NCBI RefSeq assembly: GCF_030814215.1
Contig: NZ_JAUSUT010000001.1
Coordinates: forward strand, 6,944,001-7,008,000
DNA: 64,000 nucleotides
Source: Amycolatopsis thermophila
GTDB taxonomy: Bacteria; Actinomycetota; Actinomycetes; Mycobacteriales; Pseudonocardiaceae
Reading direction: 5' to 3'
How positions within the stretch are numbered: the first letter of the stretch is position 1; every line of letters begins with the position of its first letter. The position numbers and the translations under genes were made by a program. Below the pieces are notes generated by a model. That model saw nothing but the letters and a program-made list of their open reading frames with translations. It searched no databases and had not been told where the DNA came from. Positions 17,157 to 25,386 of this stretch are shown here, one piece after another.

Positions 17157-18434
17157 GTGACCGAACGAAGCGAGGACCAGGAGCTGTACGACCCCGAAGC
17201 CCAGACGCTGGCTCCGGAGGAGAACCGCCGGCGGGCGTTCGCCGGACTGCAGGGTGAGTGGGACCGGGTCTGGAGCAACCCCTACTACAGCAACCGCTAC
17301 CGCCAGGCGGGCCTGGAACCGGGTGAGCTGCCCCCGCTGGACGAGATCCCGCGCACCACCAAGAACGACCTGCGGGCGGACGTGCAGGCCAACCCGCCGT
17401 TCGGCACCCACCGGTCCGTGCAGCTGGAACAGGCGCGGCGCGTGGGCACCTCGACCGGGACCACGGGCAAGCCGTGGCTGGTCCTGTGGACCGAACGCGA
17501 CATGGCGGTGGCCATCGACGTGCGGTTGCAGTACCTCTGGCGGGTCGGCATGCGCCCCGGCGGGCGGTTCGCCCACAGCTGGCCGACCGGTCTCTACTCC
17601 ACCGGCGTGCTGGCCGGGCGCGACTTCCTCAAGCTCGGGATCATGGAAATCCCGTGCGGACTGCCCAGCACCGACAAGGACATCGAGATGCACCTCGACC
17701 TGTGGCAGCTGCTCTCGCCCACGGGCTTCATGCTGACCGGCTCCCAGGTGCAGATCTACGAAAACGCCGCCGCGCGGCAGGGCCTCGACCTGCGCAAGCT
17801 GTTCAACGAGGCGTCCCTGCTGATCGTCGAGGCGCTCTACCAGTTCGAGGAGCCACGGCGGCAGTTCGAGCAGACCTACGGCGTCCGGCTGCACAACATC
17901 ACCGGCGCGTCGGAGATCCCGGGCTACTCCATCAACGACTGCCGCTTCCACACCGGGATGCACGTCCCGATGGGGCATCACTGGATCCAGGTCGTCGACC
18001 CGGTGACCGGCAAGGAGGTGCCCACGGGCGAGCGCGGCCACCTGGTGATCAACTCCTACGACCTCGACGCGTTCTACCTCCGCTACGACGTGGAGGACAT
18101 CGTGGCGGCCACCGACGAGCCGTGCCCGTGCGGCGAAACCGGTCAGCGGTACACCTTCCTCGGCCGCGGCGCGGACCGCGCCGAGGTCGGCGGGAAGATG
18201 GTGCTGCCGATCGACATCCAGCTGGCGCTGTTCCCGCACGGCTCGCCCGAGTTCCAGTTGCGCCCCGGGCAGGGCAGCGAGATCCAGCTCAAGGTGGAGA
18301 CCGAGGACGAGCAGTCGGCGCGACGGGTCGAAGGGATCCTCCGCGAGGACCTCGGAGTGCCGGTGAAGGCCGAGTCGGTGCCCGTGGGCAGCCTCCCGCG
18401 CTCGACGTTCAAGCCGCGCCGCGTCGCGAGCTGA
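17157..18434 (+). CDS. phenylacetate-CoA ligase (PaaK)-like AMP-forming ligase
   Basis: A 425-residue PaaK-type enzyme: N-terminal WDRVWSNPYYSNRYR, the loop STGTTGKPW (about 98-106), HNITGASEIPG, and the PaaK cysteine-rich hinge PCPCGETGQRYTFLGRGADR. The C-terminal half has MVLPIDIQ and ends SLPRSTFKPRRV. It should activate an aryl or arylacetic acid to its CoA ester. I choose GTG 17157 because GAGGAGG stands seven bases upstream; an in-frame ATG at 17118 is possible if the transcript is leaderless. The SMP-30-like gene follows 30 bp later. Confidence 0.85.
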   Translation: MTERSEDQELYDPEAQTLAPEENRRRAFAGLQGEWDRVWSNPYYSNRYRQAGLEPGELPPLDEIPRTTKNDLRADVQANPPFGTHRSVQLEQARRVGTSTGTTGKPWLVLWTERDMAVAIDVRLQYLWRVGMRPGGRFAHSWPTGLYSTGVLAGRDFLKLGIMEIPCGLPSTDKDIEMHLDLWQLLSPTGFMLTGSQVQIYENAAARQGLDLRKLFNEASLLIVEALYQFEEPRRQFEQTYGVRLHNITGASEIPGYSINDCRFHTGMHVPMGHHWIQVVDPVTGKEVPTGERGHLVINSYDLDAFYLRYDVEDIVAATDEPCPCGETGQRYTFLGRGADRAEVGGKMVLPIDIQLALFPHGSPEFQLRPGQGSEIQLKVETEDEQSARRVEGILREDLGVPVKAESVPVGSLPRSTFKPRRVAS

Positions 18435-18464
18435 CCGGCCACCAGGCGAAAGGAAGGGCACACG

Positions 18465-19607
18465 TTGAGCACCACATCGGTCACCGAGGACTTTTCGCAG
18501 CTGCGTGCGGACTGCGAGTTCCGCGCCGAGGTCCACGACGAGCGCTACCGCGTCCGCGAGGCCATCGGGGTCGGGGAATGGCTGTACGACCCCCAGCTGC
18601 GCTTCGCCACCGCGGACGGCGCGGTCGTCCTGAGCGACATCGGCGGACAGCCCGAACGCGGGTTCGACCCGACTGCCGGCCACGGTGCCATCTACCGGTT
18701 CACCGCCGACGACCGCCTCGAGACGATCTCGCCCCCCGGGATGCACGGCGTGACCGCGCCGCTGCGGCCGGAGCAGGCGCCGCCGTGGTTCGGCGGCTGG
18801 GGCGGGCACCTGTTCTTCATCGCGCAGGCCGAGTCCGGGCGCGTCGGGGCCCACAAGGGACACCGGCTCTACCGCATGGACCCCGCCGACGGGATCCCGC
18901 ACGCCTTCGCGGACCTGCCACACCACGGACCGGTCGGCGACGGCGTTCCCGGCGCGGGAATGACCGGGACCTTCGGCCCGAAGGGGAGCCCCCACGAGGG
19001 CTACCTGTTCTGCCAGTCGCTGGTCAACTGCGTCGTGTACCGCGTCGACCCCGACGGCAACGCCGAGCCGTACCTGGTGATGGCCCCGCCGCTGGTGGAG
19101 CGGCCCATGATGCCGTTCCTGACGTTCGTCGCGCCCGACCACTCGCAGTGGCGGGACGTCGCGGGCGAGGTGATCATCGCGACGCGCGCGACGACCTACC
19201 TCGAGCACGGCGAAGCCAAGACCGACCTCCAGTACTGGCGGATCGACGACAGCGACCGCTCGGTGCACCCGGTCCCCGGCATCCAGTGGCGGGCGGGGCC
19301 GATCGCACCCGAGGGGTTCGGCCCGTACGCCGGGCACATGTTCACCGTCGACGAAGGGTCGACGAACCTGCTGCACGCGTCGATCAACGAGCTCAACGCC
19401 AAGCCGCTGCCCTACGACGCGCGCATCCTCCGCATCGCGCCGGACGGCAGTGAGCACGTGTTCGTCGACGGCATCCAGGGCGGCAGCACGACGCTGGTGT
19501 TCGCCGGGAACCGCCTGGTCGCCGCCTCCTCCCGGAAGAGTTACTCCACCGGCGAGTACCACGAGCCGGACGGTTCGATCTTCGTCGTCGAACCCGTCGG
19601 GAGCTGA
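18465..19607 (+). CDS. predicted beta-propeller protein (SMP-30-like), function unknown
   Basis: The 380-residue protein, starting at TTG 18465 after GAAAGGAAGGG, shows spaced blade-like repeats: AVVLSDIGGQ, GAIYRFTADDRLETI, GGHLFFIAQAES, GHRLYRMDPADG, CVVYRVDPDGNAEPYL and GHMFTVDEGSTNLLHA. This resembles six-bladed SMP-30/strictosidine-synthase-like propellers but is clearly different from the propeller gene at 14350. There is no signal peptide. It is coupled to the PaaK-like ligase and ends at a strong hairpin. A lactonase or hydrolase role is possible but not shown. Confidence 0.6.
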   Translation: MSTTSVTEDFSQLRADCEFRAEVHDERYRVREAIGVGEWLYDPQLRFATADGAVVLSDIGGQPERGFDPTAGHGAIYRFTADDRLETISPPGMHGVTAPLRPEQAPPWFGGWGGHLFFIAQAESGRVGAHKGHRLYRMDPADGIPHAFADLPHHGPVGDGVPGAGMTGTFGPKGSPHEGYLFCQSLVNCVVYRVDPDGNAEPYLVMAPPLVERPMMPFLTFVAPDHSQWRDVAGEVIIATRATTYLEHGEAKTDLQYWRIDDSDRSVHPVPGIQWRAGPIAPEGFGPYAGHMFTVDEGSTNLLHASINELNAKPLPYDARILRIAPDGSEHVFVDGIQGGSTTLVFAGNRLVAASSRKSYSTGEYHEPDGSIFVVEPVGS

Positions 19608-19612
19608 CCGGT

Positions 19613-19643
19613 GGGCCGGTCCGGTGTCCCGCCGGACCGGCCC
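19613..19643. terminator. hairpin terminator between convergent genes
   Basis: Perfect 12-bp arms GGGCCGGTCCGG and CCGGACCGGCCC enclose a 7-base loop. The hairpin starts six bases after the stop of the propeller gene and ends six bases before the stop of the convergent SDR. It has no T-tract, as is common in high-GC actinobacteria, and could serve both strands. Confidence 0.75.
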
Positions 19644-19648
19644 CCGGG

Positions 19649-20428
19649 TCACCCGCGGGTGGCCCACTCCTCGAAGTCGTCGTCCGTCCGCCCGGTCCGT
19701 TCGCGGATCATCCCGGCGACCGCCTCCGACGTCGGCATCCGCAGCGGGACGCGCTCCGCCTCCACCGCGCGCACCACGACCTCGGCGACCTCCTCGGAGG
19801 TCTGCGCGGGAGCGTTGGCCGCGGCCTGGGCCGTGGCCCGCGCGGCCACCTCGGCGTAGGGCCCGGGAGCTACGTCGGCAGCCAGCCGCTTCGCGCTGAA
19901 ATCGGACTTCACCGCGCCGGGTTCCACCAGCACGACGTCGATCCCGAAATCGCGCACCTCGAACCGCAACGACTCGCTCAGCGCCTCCAGCGCGTGCTTG
20001 CTCGCCGCATAGTGCCCCGTCAGCGGCATGGCGCGCCGCCCGGCCACCGACGAGACGTTCACGATGCGGCCCGCGCCCCGCTCCCGCATCGCGGGGAGGA
20101 ACGCCCGCACGGTCCGCACGGGGCCGAGCACGTTGGTCTCCCACAGGGTGCGGAGCGCCTCGTCGCCCACGAGCTCGACGGGAGCGCGCAGGCCCCGCCC
20201 GGCGTTGTTGACGAGGACGTCGACCGGGCCCACCTTGTCCGCGGCGGCGGCGACCGAGTCCGCGTCCGTGACGTCGAGTTCGACGGCGACTGCGACGTCG
20301 AGGTCGCCGATCGACTCGATCCTGCGCGCGGTGGCGATCACCTCGTGGCCGCGGGCCGCGAGCTGGATCGCGCTCGCGCGCCCCACCCCGCTCGAACATC
20401 CGGTGACGAGCACGCGACGGCTCCGCAT
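19649..20428 (-). CDS. short-chain dehydrogenase/reductase (SDR)
   Basis: A classical SDR of 259 residues. It shows the cofactor motif VTGCSSGVGRAS, NNAG (about 86-89), the catalytic serine in VNVSSVAG, and YAASK with the catalytic tyrosine and lysine. ATG 20428 is preceded by AAGGAGGT; a longer in-frame start exists upstream but has no ribosome site. It likely oxidises a hydroxyacyl intermediate or alcohol with NAD(P)+. The gene diverges from a crotonase gene over site 4 and is a single-gene unit ending at the hairpin at 19613. Confidence 0.9.
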   Translation of the reverse strand: MRSRRVLVTGCSSGVGRASAIQLAARGHEVIATARRIESIGDLDVAVAVELDVTDADSVAAAADKVGPVDVLVNNAGRGLRAPVELVGDEALRTLWETNVLGPVRTVRAFLPAMRERGAGRIVNVSSVAGRRAMPLTGHYAASKHALEALSESLRFEVRDFGIDVVLVEPGAVKSDFSAKRLAADVAPGPYAEVAARATAQAAANAPAQTSEEVAEVVVRAVEAERVPLRMPTSEAVAGMIRERTGRTDDDFEEWATRG

Positions 20429-20455
20429 GAGCTGGACCTCCTTGGCCTCGACAGT

Positions 20456-20480
20456 GAGAAAATGAGTATACTTAGTTTGT
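20456..20480. promoter_or_regulatory. AGTATACT element, site 4, in a divergent promoter
   Basis: The palindrome AGTATACT (20465-20472) lies between the divergent SDR and crotonase genes. TATACT (20467-20472) is followed by six bases and then GTG 20479, the same geometry as site 2. The context ATGAGTATACT also appears on the opposite strand at site 2. Confidence 0.6.
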
Positions 20481-21225
20481 GTCACCGACGACAACGCGCA
20501 CGATCGGCCCAGTTCTGGTCATCACGATCGACCGTCCCCATGTCCACAACGCGGTCGACCACGCGGTCCTGGTGGGCATGCGCGCCGCGCTCGAGCGCCT
20601 GGAGTCCGCGCCCGAACTCCGCGCCGGAGTGCTGACCGGCGCCGGTGCCACGTTCTGCTCGGGAGCCGATCTCCGGGCACGCCTGGCCGGTGAACGGGTG
20701 GTGGACGACAACGGCTTCGCCGGCCTCACGCGGCGCCGCCGGACCAAACCCCTCATCGCCGCGGCGGAAGGCAACGCACTGGGCGGCGGAATGGAGCTGG
20801 CCCTGGCGTGCGACATCGTGGTGGCAGCCCGGGACGCCCGGTTCGGCCTGCCCGAGGTGCGCCGCGCGGTGCTCGCCGCGGAGGGCGGGCTCTACCGCAG
20901 CGCCTCGGTGCTCGGCCGGAAGGTCGCGATGCAGCTGGCACTGACCGGCGAGCCGATCGACGCGGAGCGGGCCCACCAGCTGGGGCTGGTGAACGAGCTG
21001 ACCGACTCCGGCAAGGCACTGGAGACCGCAGTGGCGATCGCCGAACGGATCGCGGCCAACGCCCCGGAGTCGGTCCGCCAGAGCAAACGGGTCATCGACG
21101 AGTCCGCGGGCCTGGCGGAGGACGACGCCTGGGCGCTCACGCAGGAGGCCTACGCGGCGGTCAAAGCGAGCCCCGAGTTCCAGGAGGGGGCCCGGGCATT
21201 CGTGGCCCGCAAGGGCGCCCGGTAG
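20479..21225 (+). CDS. enoyl-CoA hydratase (crotonase family)
   Basis: A 248-residue crotonase with both oxyanion-hole segments, FCSGADLRARL (about 56-66) and GNALGGGMELALACD (about 98-112). Glutamates stand at the expected places in LPEVRRAVLAAEGG, so hydratase activity is plausible. The C-terminus has LVNELTDSGKAL, APESVRQSKRVID and FVARKGAR. No Shine-Dalgarno sequence precedes the GTG, and the TATACT box ends six bases before it, so translation may be leaderless. The next gene is convergent, 47 bp after the stop. Confidence 0.92.
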   Translation: MSPTTTRTIGPVLVITIDRPHVHNAVDHAVLVGMRAALERLESAPELRAGVLTGAGATFCSGADLRARLAGERVVDDNGFAGLTRRRRTKPLIAAAEGNALGGGMELALACDIVVAARDARFGLPEVRRAVLAAEGGLYRSASVLGRKVAMQLALTGEPIDAERAHQLGLVNELTDSGKALETAVAIAERIAANAPESVRQSKRVIDESAGLAEDDAWALTQEAYAAVKASPEFQEGARAFVARKGAR

Positions 21226-21272
21226 CTCACCGTCGACTGCGGGGCATAGCCGCCGGGCGCGTCGCACTCGGA

Positions 21273-22067
21273 TCAGGCCCACTCCGGCGGGCGCTTCTCG
21301 AAGAAGGCCTTCGGACCCTCCTGGGCGTCCGGGTGGTGATCGCCGTGGGCGCGCAGGACCGGCCAGGCGATCCGCAGCGCGTCGTGCAGCGGACGGTCCA
21401 GCGCGTCCCACACCACCTGCCGGCTCGCCGCGATCGCCGCGGGCGACCCCGCCGCGACCGCCCGCGCCAGCTCCAGCGCGCGCTCCTGGAGCTCGGCGGC
21501 CGGGACGACCTCCGTCACCAGGCCCATCTCGAGGGCGCGCCGGGCGTCGATCCGCTCCGCGCGCCCGAGCAGCATCATCCGCATCACGGCCTGGTGCGGG
21601 ACGCGGCGCGAGAGCACGATCGTTTCGACCGCGCTCACCTGGCCCACCGAGACGTGCGGGTCCAGGAACGTGGCGGAATCGGCGGCGATCGTGAAGTCGG
21701 TGTCCGCGACGAAGTGCAGCCCGCCGCCCGCGCACACACCGTTGACCGCGCAGATCGACGGCTTGCGGACCTTGTTCTGCAGCGGTGTGAAGCGGTTCTC
21801 CCGCTCGAAGATCCCGGTCCGCGCGCGAGAGCGGTCGGCGACCGTGCCGACGTCGGCACCGGAGCAGAACGCCCGCTCCCCCGCCCCGGTGACCACCGCG
21901 ACCCGCGCGTCCGGGTCGGCGTCGAAGGCGGGCCAGAACTGGGCCAGCTCCTCCAGCATGGCCGGCGAGATGGCGTTCATGCGCTCCGGGCGGTTCAGCC
22001 GGACGACGACGACACCTCCCTTGCCGACCTCGACGTCGAGGGTCTCCCAGGGGCCGATCAAGTCCAT
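21273..22067 (-). CDS. enoyl-CoA hydratase/isomerase family protein
   Basis: A 264-residue crotonase with FCSGADVGTV (about 68-77) and NGVCAGGGLHFVADTD (about 108-123). The usual second glutamate region reads DPHVSVGQVSAVE, so the reaction may differ from simple hydration. The C-terminus GPKAFFEKRPPEW is the common family ending. ATG at 22067. The SDR upstream on the same strand ends 37 bp away, so the two are probably co-transcribed from the promoter region around 22870-22980. Confidence 0.9.
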   Translation of the reverse strand: MDLIGPWETLDVEVGKGGVVVVRLNRPERMNAISPAMLEELAQFWPAFDADPDARVAVVTGAGERAFCSGADVGTVADRSRARTGIFERENRFTPLQNKVRKPSICAVNGVCAGGGLHFVADTDFTIAADSATFLDPHVSVGQVSAVETIVLSRRVPHQAVMRMMLLGRAERIDARRALEMGLVTEVVPAAELQERALELARAVAAGSPAAIAASRQVVWDALDRPLHDALRIAWPVLRAHGDHHPDAQEGPKAFFEKRPPEWA

Positions 22068-22104
22068 TGTGTACTCCGATCTGAGGATCCCAGGTGCGCT
22101 GCGG

Positions 22105-22905
22105 TCACAACGACGGGTTGAGCCCGCCGGCCACGGTGAGCGCCTGGCCGCTGATGTTCCGGCTGCCCGCCCCGAGCAGGAACTCCACTGCGTCGGCGAC
22201 GTCGTCCACTGTGTTGGGCCGCCCGAGGGGGTTGTGCGCCGCCCAGTCCTGCACCCAGGTCCCGTCCGGCCGGTCCACGACGGTCGTCGTCGTGGCGCCG
22301 AGCACGATCACGTTCACCGTGATCCCGTGCGGCCCCAGTTGCGTGGCCGCCGACCGGGTCAGCGCCACCAGCCCGGCCTTCGCCGCCGCGTAGTGGGCGC
22401 GGTCGGGCGAGCCCGCCCACGATGTCGATCCGATGTTGACGATCCGGCCGCCCCCGGCGTCCACCATGACGCGCGCGGCCTCCTGCAGGCACCGGAACGC
22501 CGAGGTCAGGTTGATGTCGAGCGTGCGGGACCACTGGTCGTCGGTGATGTCCAGGAGGGGCTGGTTCAACGGGCCCTTGACCCCACCGGCCACGTTCACC
22601 AGAGCGTCGAGCCTGCCCCACCGGGCAACGGCGTTCTCGCGGAGAGCGACCGCGGTGGCCCGCTCCGACACGTCGCCGGCGACGGTGACGACGGTGGCGC
22701 CGTCGGCGCACAGCGCCTCCGCCGTGGTGGCGAGCCGGTCGGCCGACCGGTCGTTGAGGACGAGCGCGTGGGTAGCTGCGAGGCGCCGCGCGATCGCCGC
22801 CCCCATCGGCCCGCCCGCCGCGGTCACCACGGCTACGGGCCGCTCCGCCGCTCCCTCCGTCACGGCGAAAAGAGTATCATCTTGTGCCACTCTGGAGGTG
22901 TTCAT
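22105..22905 (-). CDS. short-chain dehydrogenase/reductase (SDR)
   Basis: An SDR of about 266 residues with the cofactor motif TAAGGPMGAAIA, DV at the end of a beta strand, NVAGG, the catalytic serine in NIGSTSWAG, and YAAAK. It may act on a beta-hydroxyacyl-CoA together with the crotonase downstream. The start is uncertain. ATG 22905 has a weak AGAGG upstream. GTG 22863 would give 252 residues, closer to the family, and lies a few bases after an AGTATCAT element (site 5), which would then be a promoter and not coding sequence. Confidence 0.88.
   Translation of the reverse strand: MNTSRVAQDDTLFAVTEGAAERPVAVVTAAGGPMGAAIARRLAATHALVLNDRSADRLATTAEALCADGATVVTVAGDVSERATAVALRENAVARWGRLDALVNVAGGVKGPLNQPLLDITDDQWSRTLDINLTSAFRCLQEAARVMVDAGGGRIVNIGSTSWAGSPDRAHYAAAKAGLVALTRSAATQLGPHGITVNVIVLGATTTTVVDRPDGTWVQDWAAHNPLGRPNTVDDVADAVEFLLGAGSRNISGQALTVAGGLNPSL
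22866..22886 (-). promoter_or_regulatory. AGTATCAT element, site 5
   Basis: AGTATCAT (22873-22880) in the flank AAAAG, like sites 8 and 9, which also precede minus-strand genes. It is inside the reading frame if the SDR begins at 22905 but upstream of it if the start is GTG 22863. It has one mismatch to the common core. Confidence 0.4.
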
Positions 22906-22962
22906 CTCCGCCATCCTCTCGCATTTACCCGGCACTTGGCTCTACGATAGTCAGCATCTCAC

Positions 22963-22983
22963 CTATTTAGTATCCTCTATGCG
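22963..22983. promoter_or_regulatory. AGTATCCT element, site 6, in a divergent promoter
   Basis: AGTATCCT (22969-22976), flanked by CTATTT and CTATG, lies between the divergent SDR and the acyl-CoA dehydrogenase pair. The plus-strand gene begins 15 bp downstream with its own GGAGGGA ribosome site. Confidence 0.55.
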
Positions 22984-22991
22984 GAGGGAAG

Positions 22992-24101
22992 ATGGAATTC
23001 CAACTCACCGCGGAGCAGGTCGGGCTGCAGCAGAGCGTGCGTCGCCTGCTCGCGGCACGGGCCGCACCGCGCAGCGCCTTCACCGAGGAGGCACCGGCGC
23101 AGGCGCGAGCGCTGTGGGCGGCGCTGAACGACGTCGGCCTGGGCGCGCTCGGCCTCGACCTCCCGCAGTACGAGCTGACCTCCACCGCGATCGAGCAGAT
23201 GCTGGTTGCGGAGGAACTCGGCCGGGCCGTCGCGCCCGTCCCGTTCACCGGCGTGGCCGCGGCCACCTCGCTGCTGTCGCGCGGTACCGAACGCGCCGCC
23301 GCGCACCTGCTGGAGCAGGTCATCGAAGGCCGGATCACCGTGGCAGCGCTTCCGGCCGCCACCGGCGCCGGGGTCGACGTGAAGGCGGCGGCCGGGGACG
23401 AGGGCTGGACGGTCGACGGGGAAGTCGCGATCGTTCCGGGCGGCGCCTGGGCGCAGACCCTGCTGGTCGTCGCGCACACGACGAGCGGCACCCCGGCCGT
23501 GCTCGCGGTCGAACTCGACGCACCAGGGGTCACCACGACGCCGTTGCCCGCGATCGACCCGACCGTGGGCCTGGCCCAGGTCGGCTTCTCCCGCACCCCC
23601 GGCGTCCCGGTGCTGGTGCGCGACGCGGACGAAGCGATCTCCGCGGCGAGCGCACTGGCCACCCTGCTCGTGGCCGCCGAGTCCACCGGGGTCGCGGAAC
23701 GAGCGCTGCGGATCGCCGCCGAGTACGCGCTGACCCGCAGGCAGTTCGGTCACCCCATCGGCGCCTTCCAGGCCATCAAGCACAAGTTGGCCGACATGCT
23801 CGTCCTGGTCGAGAACGCGCGGTCGGCCTGCTACGGGGCCGCCTGGCAGCTCTCCGCCGGTGCGGAGGCCGACCTCTACGTGGCGATGGCGAAGGCCGTC
23901 GCGTCGGAAAGCGCCACGCAGGTCGCGGCCGACGCGCTGCAGATCCACGGCGGCATCGGCTGCACCTTCGAGCACGACATCCACCTCTACCTGCGCCGCG
24001 CCAAATCCGGGCAGCTCCTGTACGGCGACACGGCCGAGCACCTCGACGTGATCGCGGCGGCGCTGCTCGACGAGCCCATCCCTGGAGGAGCGACCCGATG
24101 A
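22992..24101 (+). CDS. acyl-CoA dehydrogenase, beta-like partner of a heteromeric pair
   Basis: A 369-residue ACAD of the divergent smaller class, with VAEELGRAVAPVPFTG, RRQFGHPIGAFQAIKHKLADM and QIHGGIGCTFEHDIHLYLRRA. It is close in length and motif to the gene at 7811. ATG 22992 follows GGAGGGA. Its stop overlaps the next ACAD's ATG (ATGA). As with the other pair, a mixed alpha2beta2 enzyme is likely by analogy with the steroid side-chain FadE pairs; here the beta gene comes first. Confidence 0.9.
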   Translation: MEFQLTAEQVGLQQSVRRLLAARAAPRSAFTEEAPAQARALWAALNDVGLGALGLDLPQYELTSTAIEQMLVAEELGRAVAPVPFTGVAAATSLLSRGTERAAAHLLEQVIEGRITVAALPAATGAGVDVKAAAGDEGWTVDGEVAIVPGGAWAQTLLVVAHTTSGTPAVLAVELDAPGVTTTPLPAIDPTVGLAQVGFSRTPGVPVLVRDADEAISAASALATLLVAAESTGVAERALRIAAEYALTRRQFGHPIGAFQAIKHKLADMLVLVENARSACYGAAWQLSAGAEADLYVAMAKAVASESATQVAADALQIHGGIGCTFEHDIHLYLRRAKSGQLLYGDTAEHLDVIAAALLDEPIPGGATR

Positions 24102-25321
24102 CCGAGGTGACCAGCACGTCCGCGCAGAGCACCGGGGAGTTCCGCGCGGAGCTGTCCGCATGGCTCGACGCCAACCTCCCCGAGGGCTGGGGCACCCCCG
24201 CGTTCCGGATGCCGAAGGGCGCCGAGCCCCGCCGCGAGTTCATCCGCGACCTCCAACGCCGCATGGCGGCGGACCGCTGGATCGCGATCCACTGGCCCGC
24301 CGAGTTCGGCGGCCGTGGCGCGACCATGGACCAGCAGATCGCCTACCACGCCGAGCTCGCCCGGCGCGGCGTGCCGCGCCCGCTCGGGCACATCGGCCTG
24401 AACCTGTGCGGGCCGACGATCATCCGGCACGGCACCGACTGGCAGCGAGAGCGCTTCCTGCGGCCGATGCTCGTCGGCGAGGAGATCTGGTGCGAAGGCT
24501 TCTCCGAGCCCGGCGCCGGCTCCGACCTGGCCGGGCTGCGCACCCGGGGCCGCATCGAGGGCGACGAAATGGTCATCGAGGGCCAGAAGACCTGGAACAC
24601 CGGCGGCCACTACGCGCAGTGGATGTTCGCGCTCGTGCGGACCGACCCGGACGCGCCCAAGCACAAGGGCCTGTCGTTCGTCCTCATCCCGATGGACGCG
24701 CCCGGGGTGACCGTGCGGCCGATCGAGCGGATCTGCCGCGAGCACGACATCAACGACGTCTTCCTCGACTCGGTGCGAATCCCCCTCACCCACGTCGTGG
24801 GGCCGTTGCACGGTGGCTGGGGTGTCACCCGCACCACCCTCAACCACGAGCGCTACACGCAGTTCCTGGCCTCGCAGATCGGGTTCCGCCGGACCCTGGA
24901 CAAGGTCGTCGACCTCGCCCGCCGCACCAGCCCGCTCGGCAAGCGCCCCGCCGACCGTCCCGAGGTGCGCAGCGCGCTGGCCCGCAAGTGGATCGCCAGC
25001 GAGCTCATCCGGTTGCACGGCCTGCGCAACATCGCCAGCGTGCAGTCCTCGGGCGAGCCCGGGCCGGAAGGCGCGATCATGAAGGCGTTCGGGCAGGAGC
25101 AGGAGAAGCAGCTCCACGAGCTCGCGATGGACCTCTCGGGAGCGGCCGGCCTGCTCGACCGCGGCTCCGGCCTCGCGCCCGACCGCGGCAAGTGGGTGTT
25201 CGGCTACCTGCGCTCGCGGGCGTCGACGATCGCCGGCGGGACCAGCGAGATCCAGCGCAACGTCATCGCCGAACGGGTACTGGGCATGCCGCGCGACCCC
25301 TGGCTGGCCCAGGGGAGCTGA
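24098..25321 (+). CDS. acyl-CoA dehydrogenase, alpha-like partner
   Basis: A 407-residue ACAD starting at ATG 24098 after GGAGGAG. It has HWPAEFGGRGA, GFSEPGAGSDLAGLRTRG, EGQKTWNTGGH, NDVFLDSVRIP and the C-terminal IAGGTSEIQRNVIAERVLGMPRD. These are the motifs of a catalytic FadE-type subunit. It should dehydrogenate a CoA thioester in concert with the product of the preceding gene. A very strong hairpin follows six bases after the stop. Confidence 0.92.
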   Translation: MTEVTSTSAQSTGEFRAELSAWLDANLPEGWGTPAFRMPKGAEPRREFIRDLQRRMAADRWIAIHWPAEFGGRGATMDQQIAYHAELARRGVPRPLGHIGLNLCGPTIIRHGTDWQRERFLRPMLVGEEIWCEGFSEPGAGSDLAGLRTRGRIEGDEMVIEGQKTWNTGGHYAQWMFALVRTDPDAPKHKGLSFVLIPMDAPGVTVRPIERICREHDINDVFLDSVRIPLTHVVGPLHGGWGVTRTTLNHERYTQFLASQIGFRRTLDKVVDLARRTSPLGKRPADRPEVRSALARKWIASELIRLHGLRNIASVQSSGEPGPEGAIMKAFGQEQEKQLHELAMDLSGAAGLLDRGSGLAPDRGKWVFGYLRSRASTIAGGTSEIQRNVIAERVLGMPRDPWLAQGS

Positions 25322-25326
25322 CCCGG

Positions 25327-25370
25327 ACGACGAAGGGCTCGGAGCCGGCCGGCTCCGAGCCCTTCGTCGT
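25327..25370. terminator. perfect 44-bp palindrome, bidirectional terminator
   Basis: The 22-bp arms from 25327 to 25348 and from 25349 to 25370 are exact reverse complements, centred on GG/CC. It lies between the convergent stops of the ACAD gene (25321) and the FAD dehydrogenase (25387). The fold would be a long GC-rich stem with a minimal loop and no T-run. Confidence 0.85.
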
Positions 25371-25386
25371 GGACGCGCTGTGCCGG

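Noticed and set aside
17130-20399. Open frame of more than 1000 codons on the minus strand
   Set aside because: It covers the PaaK, propeller and SDR genes in wrong frames and has a Gly/Arg/Val-rich composition typical of shadows.
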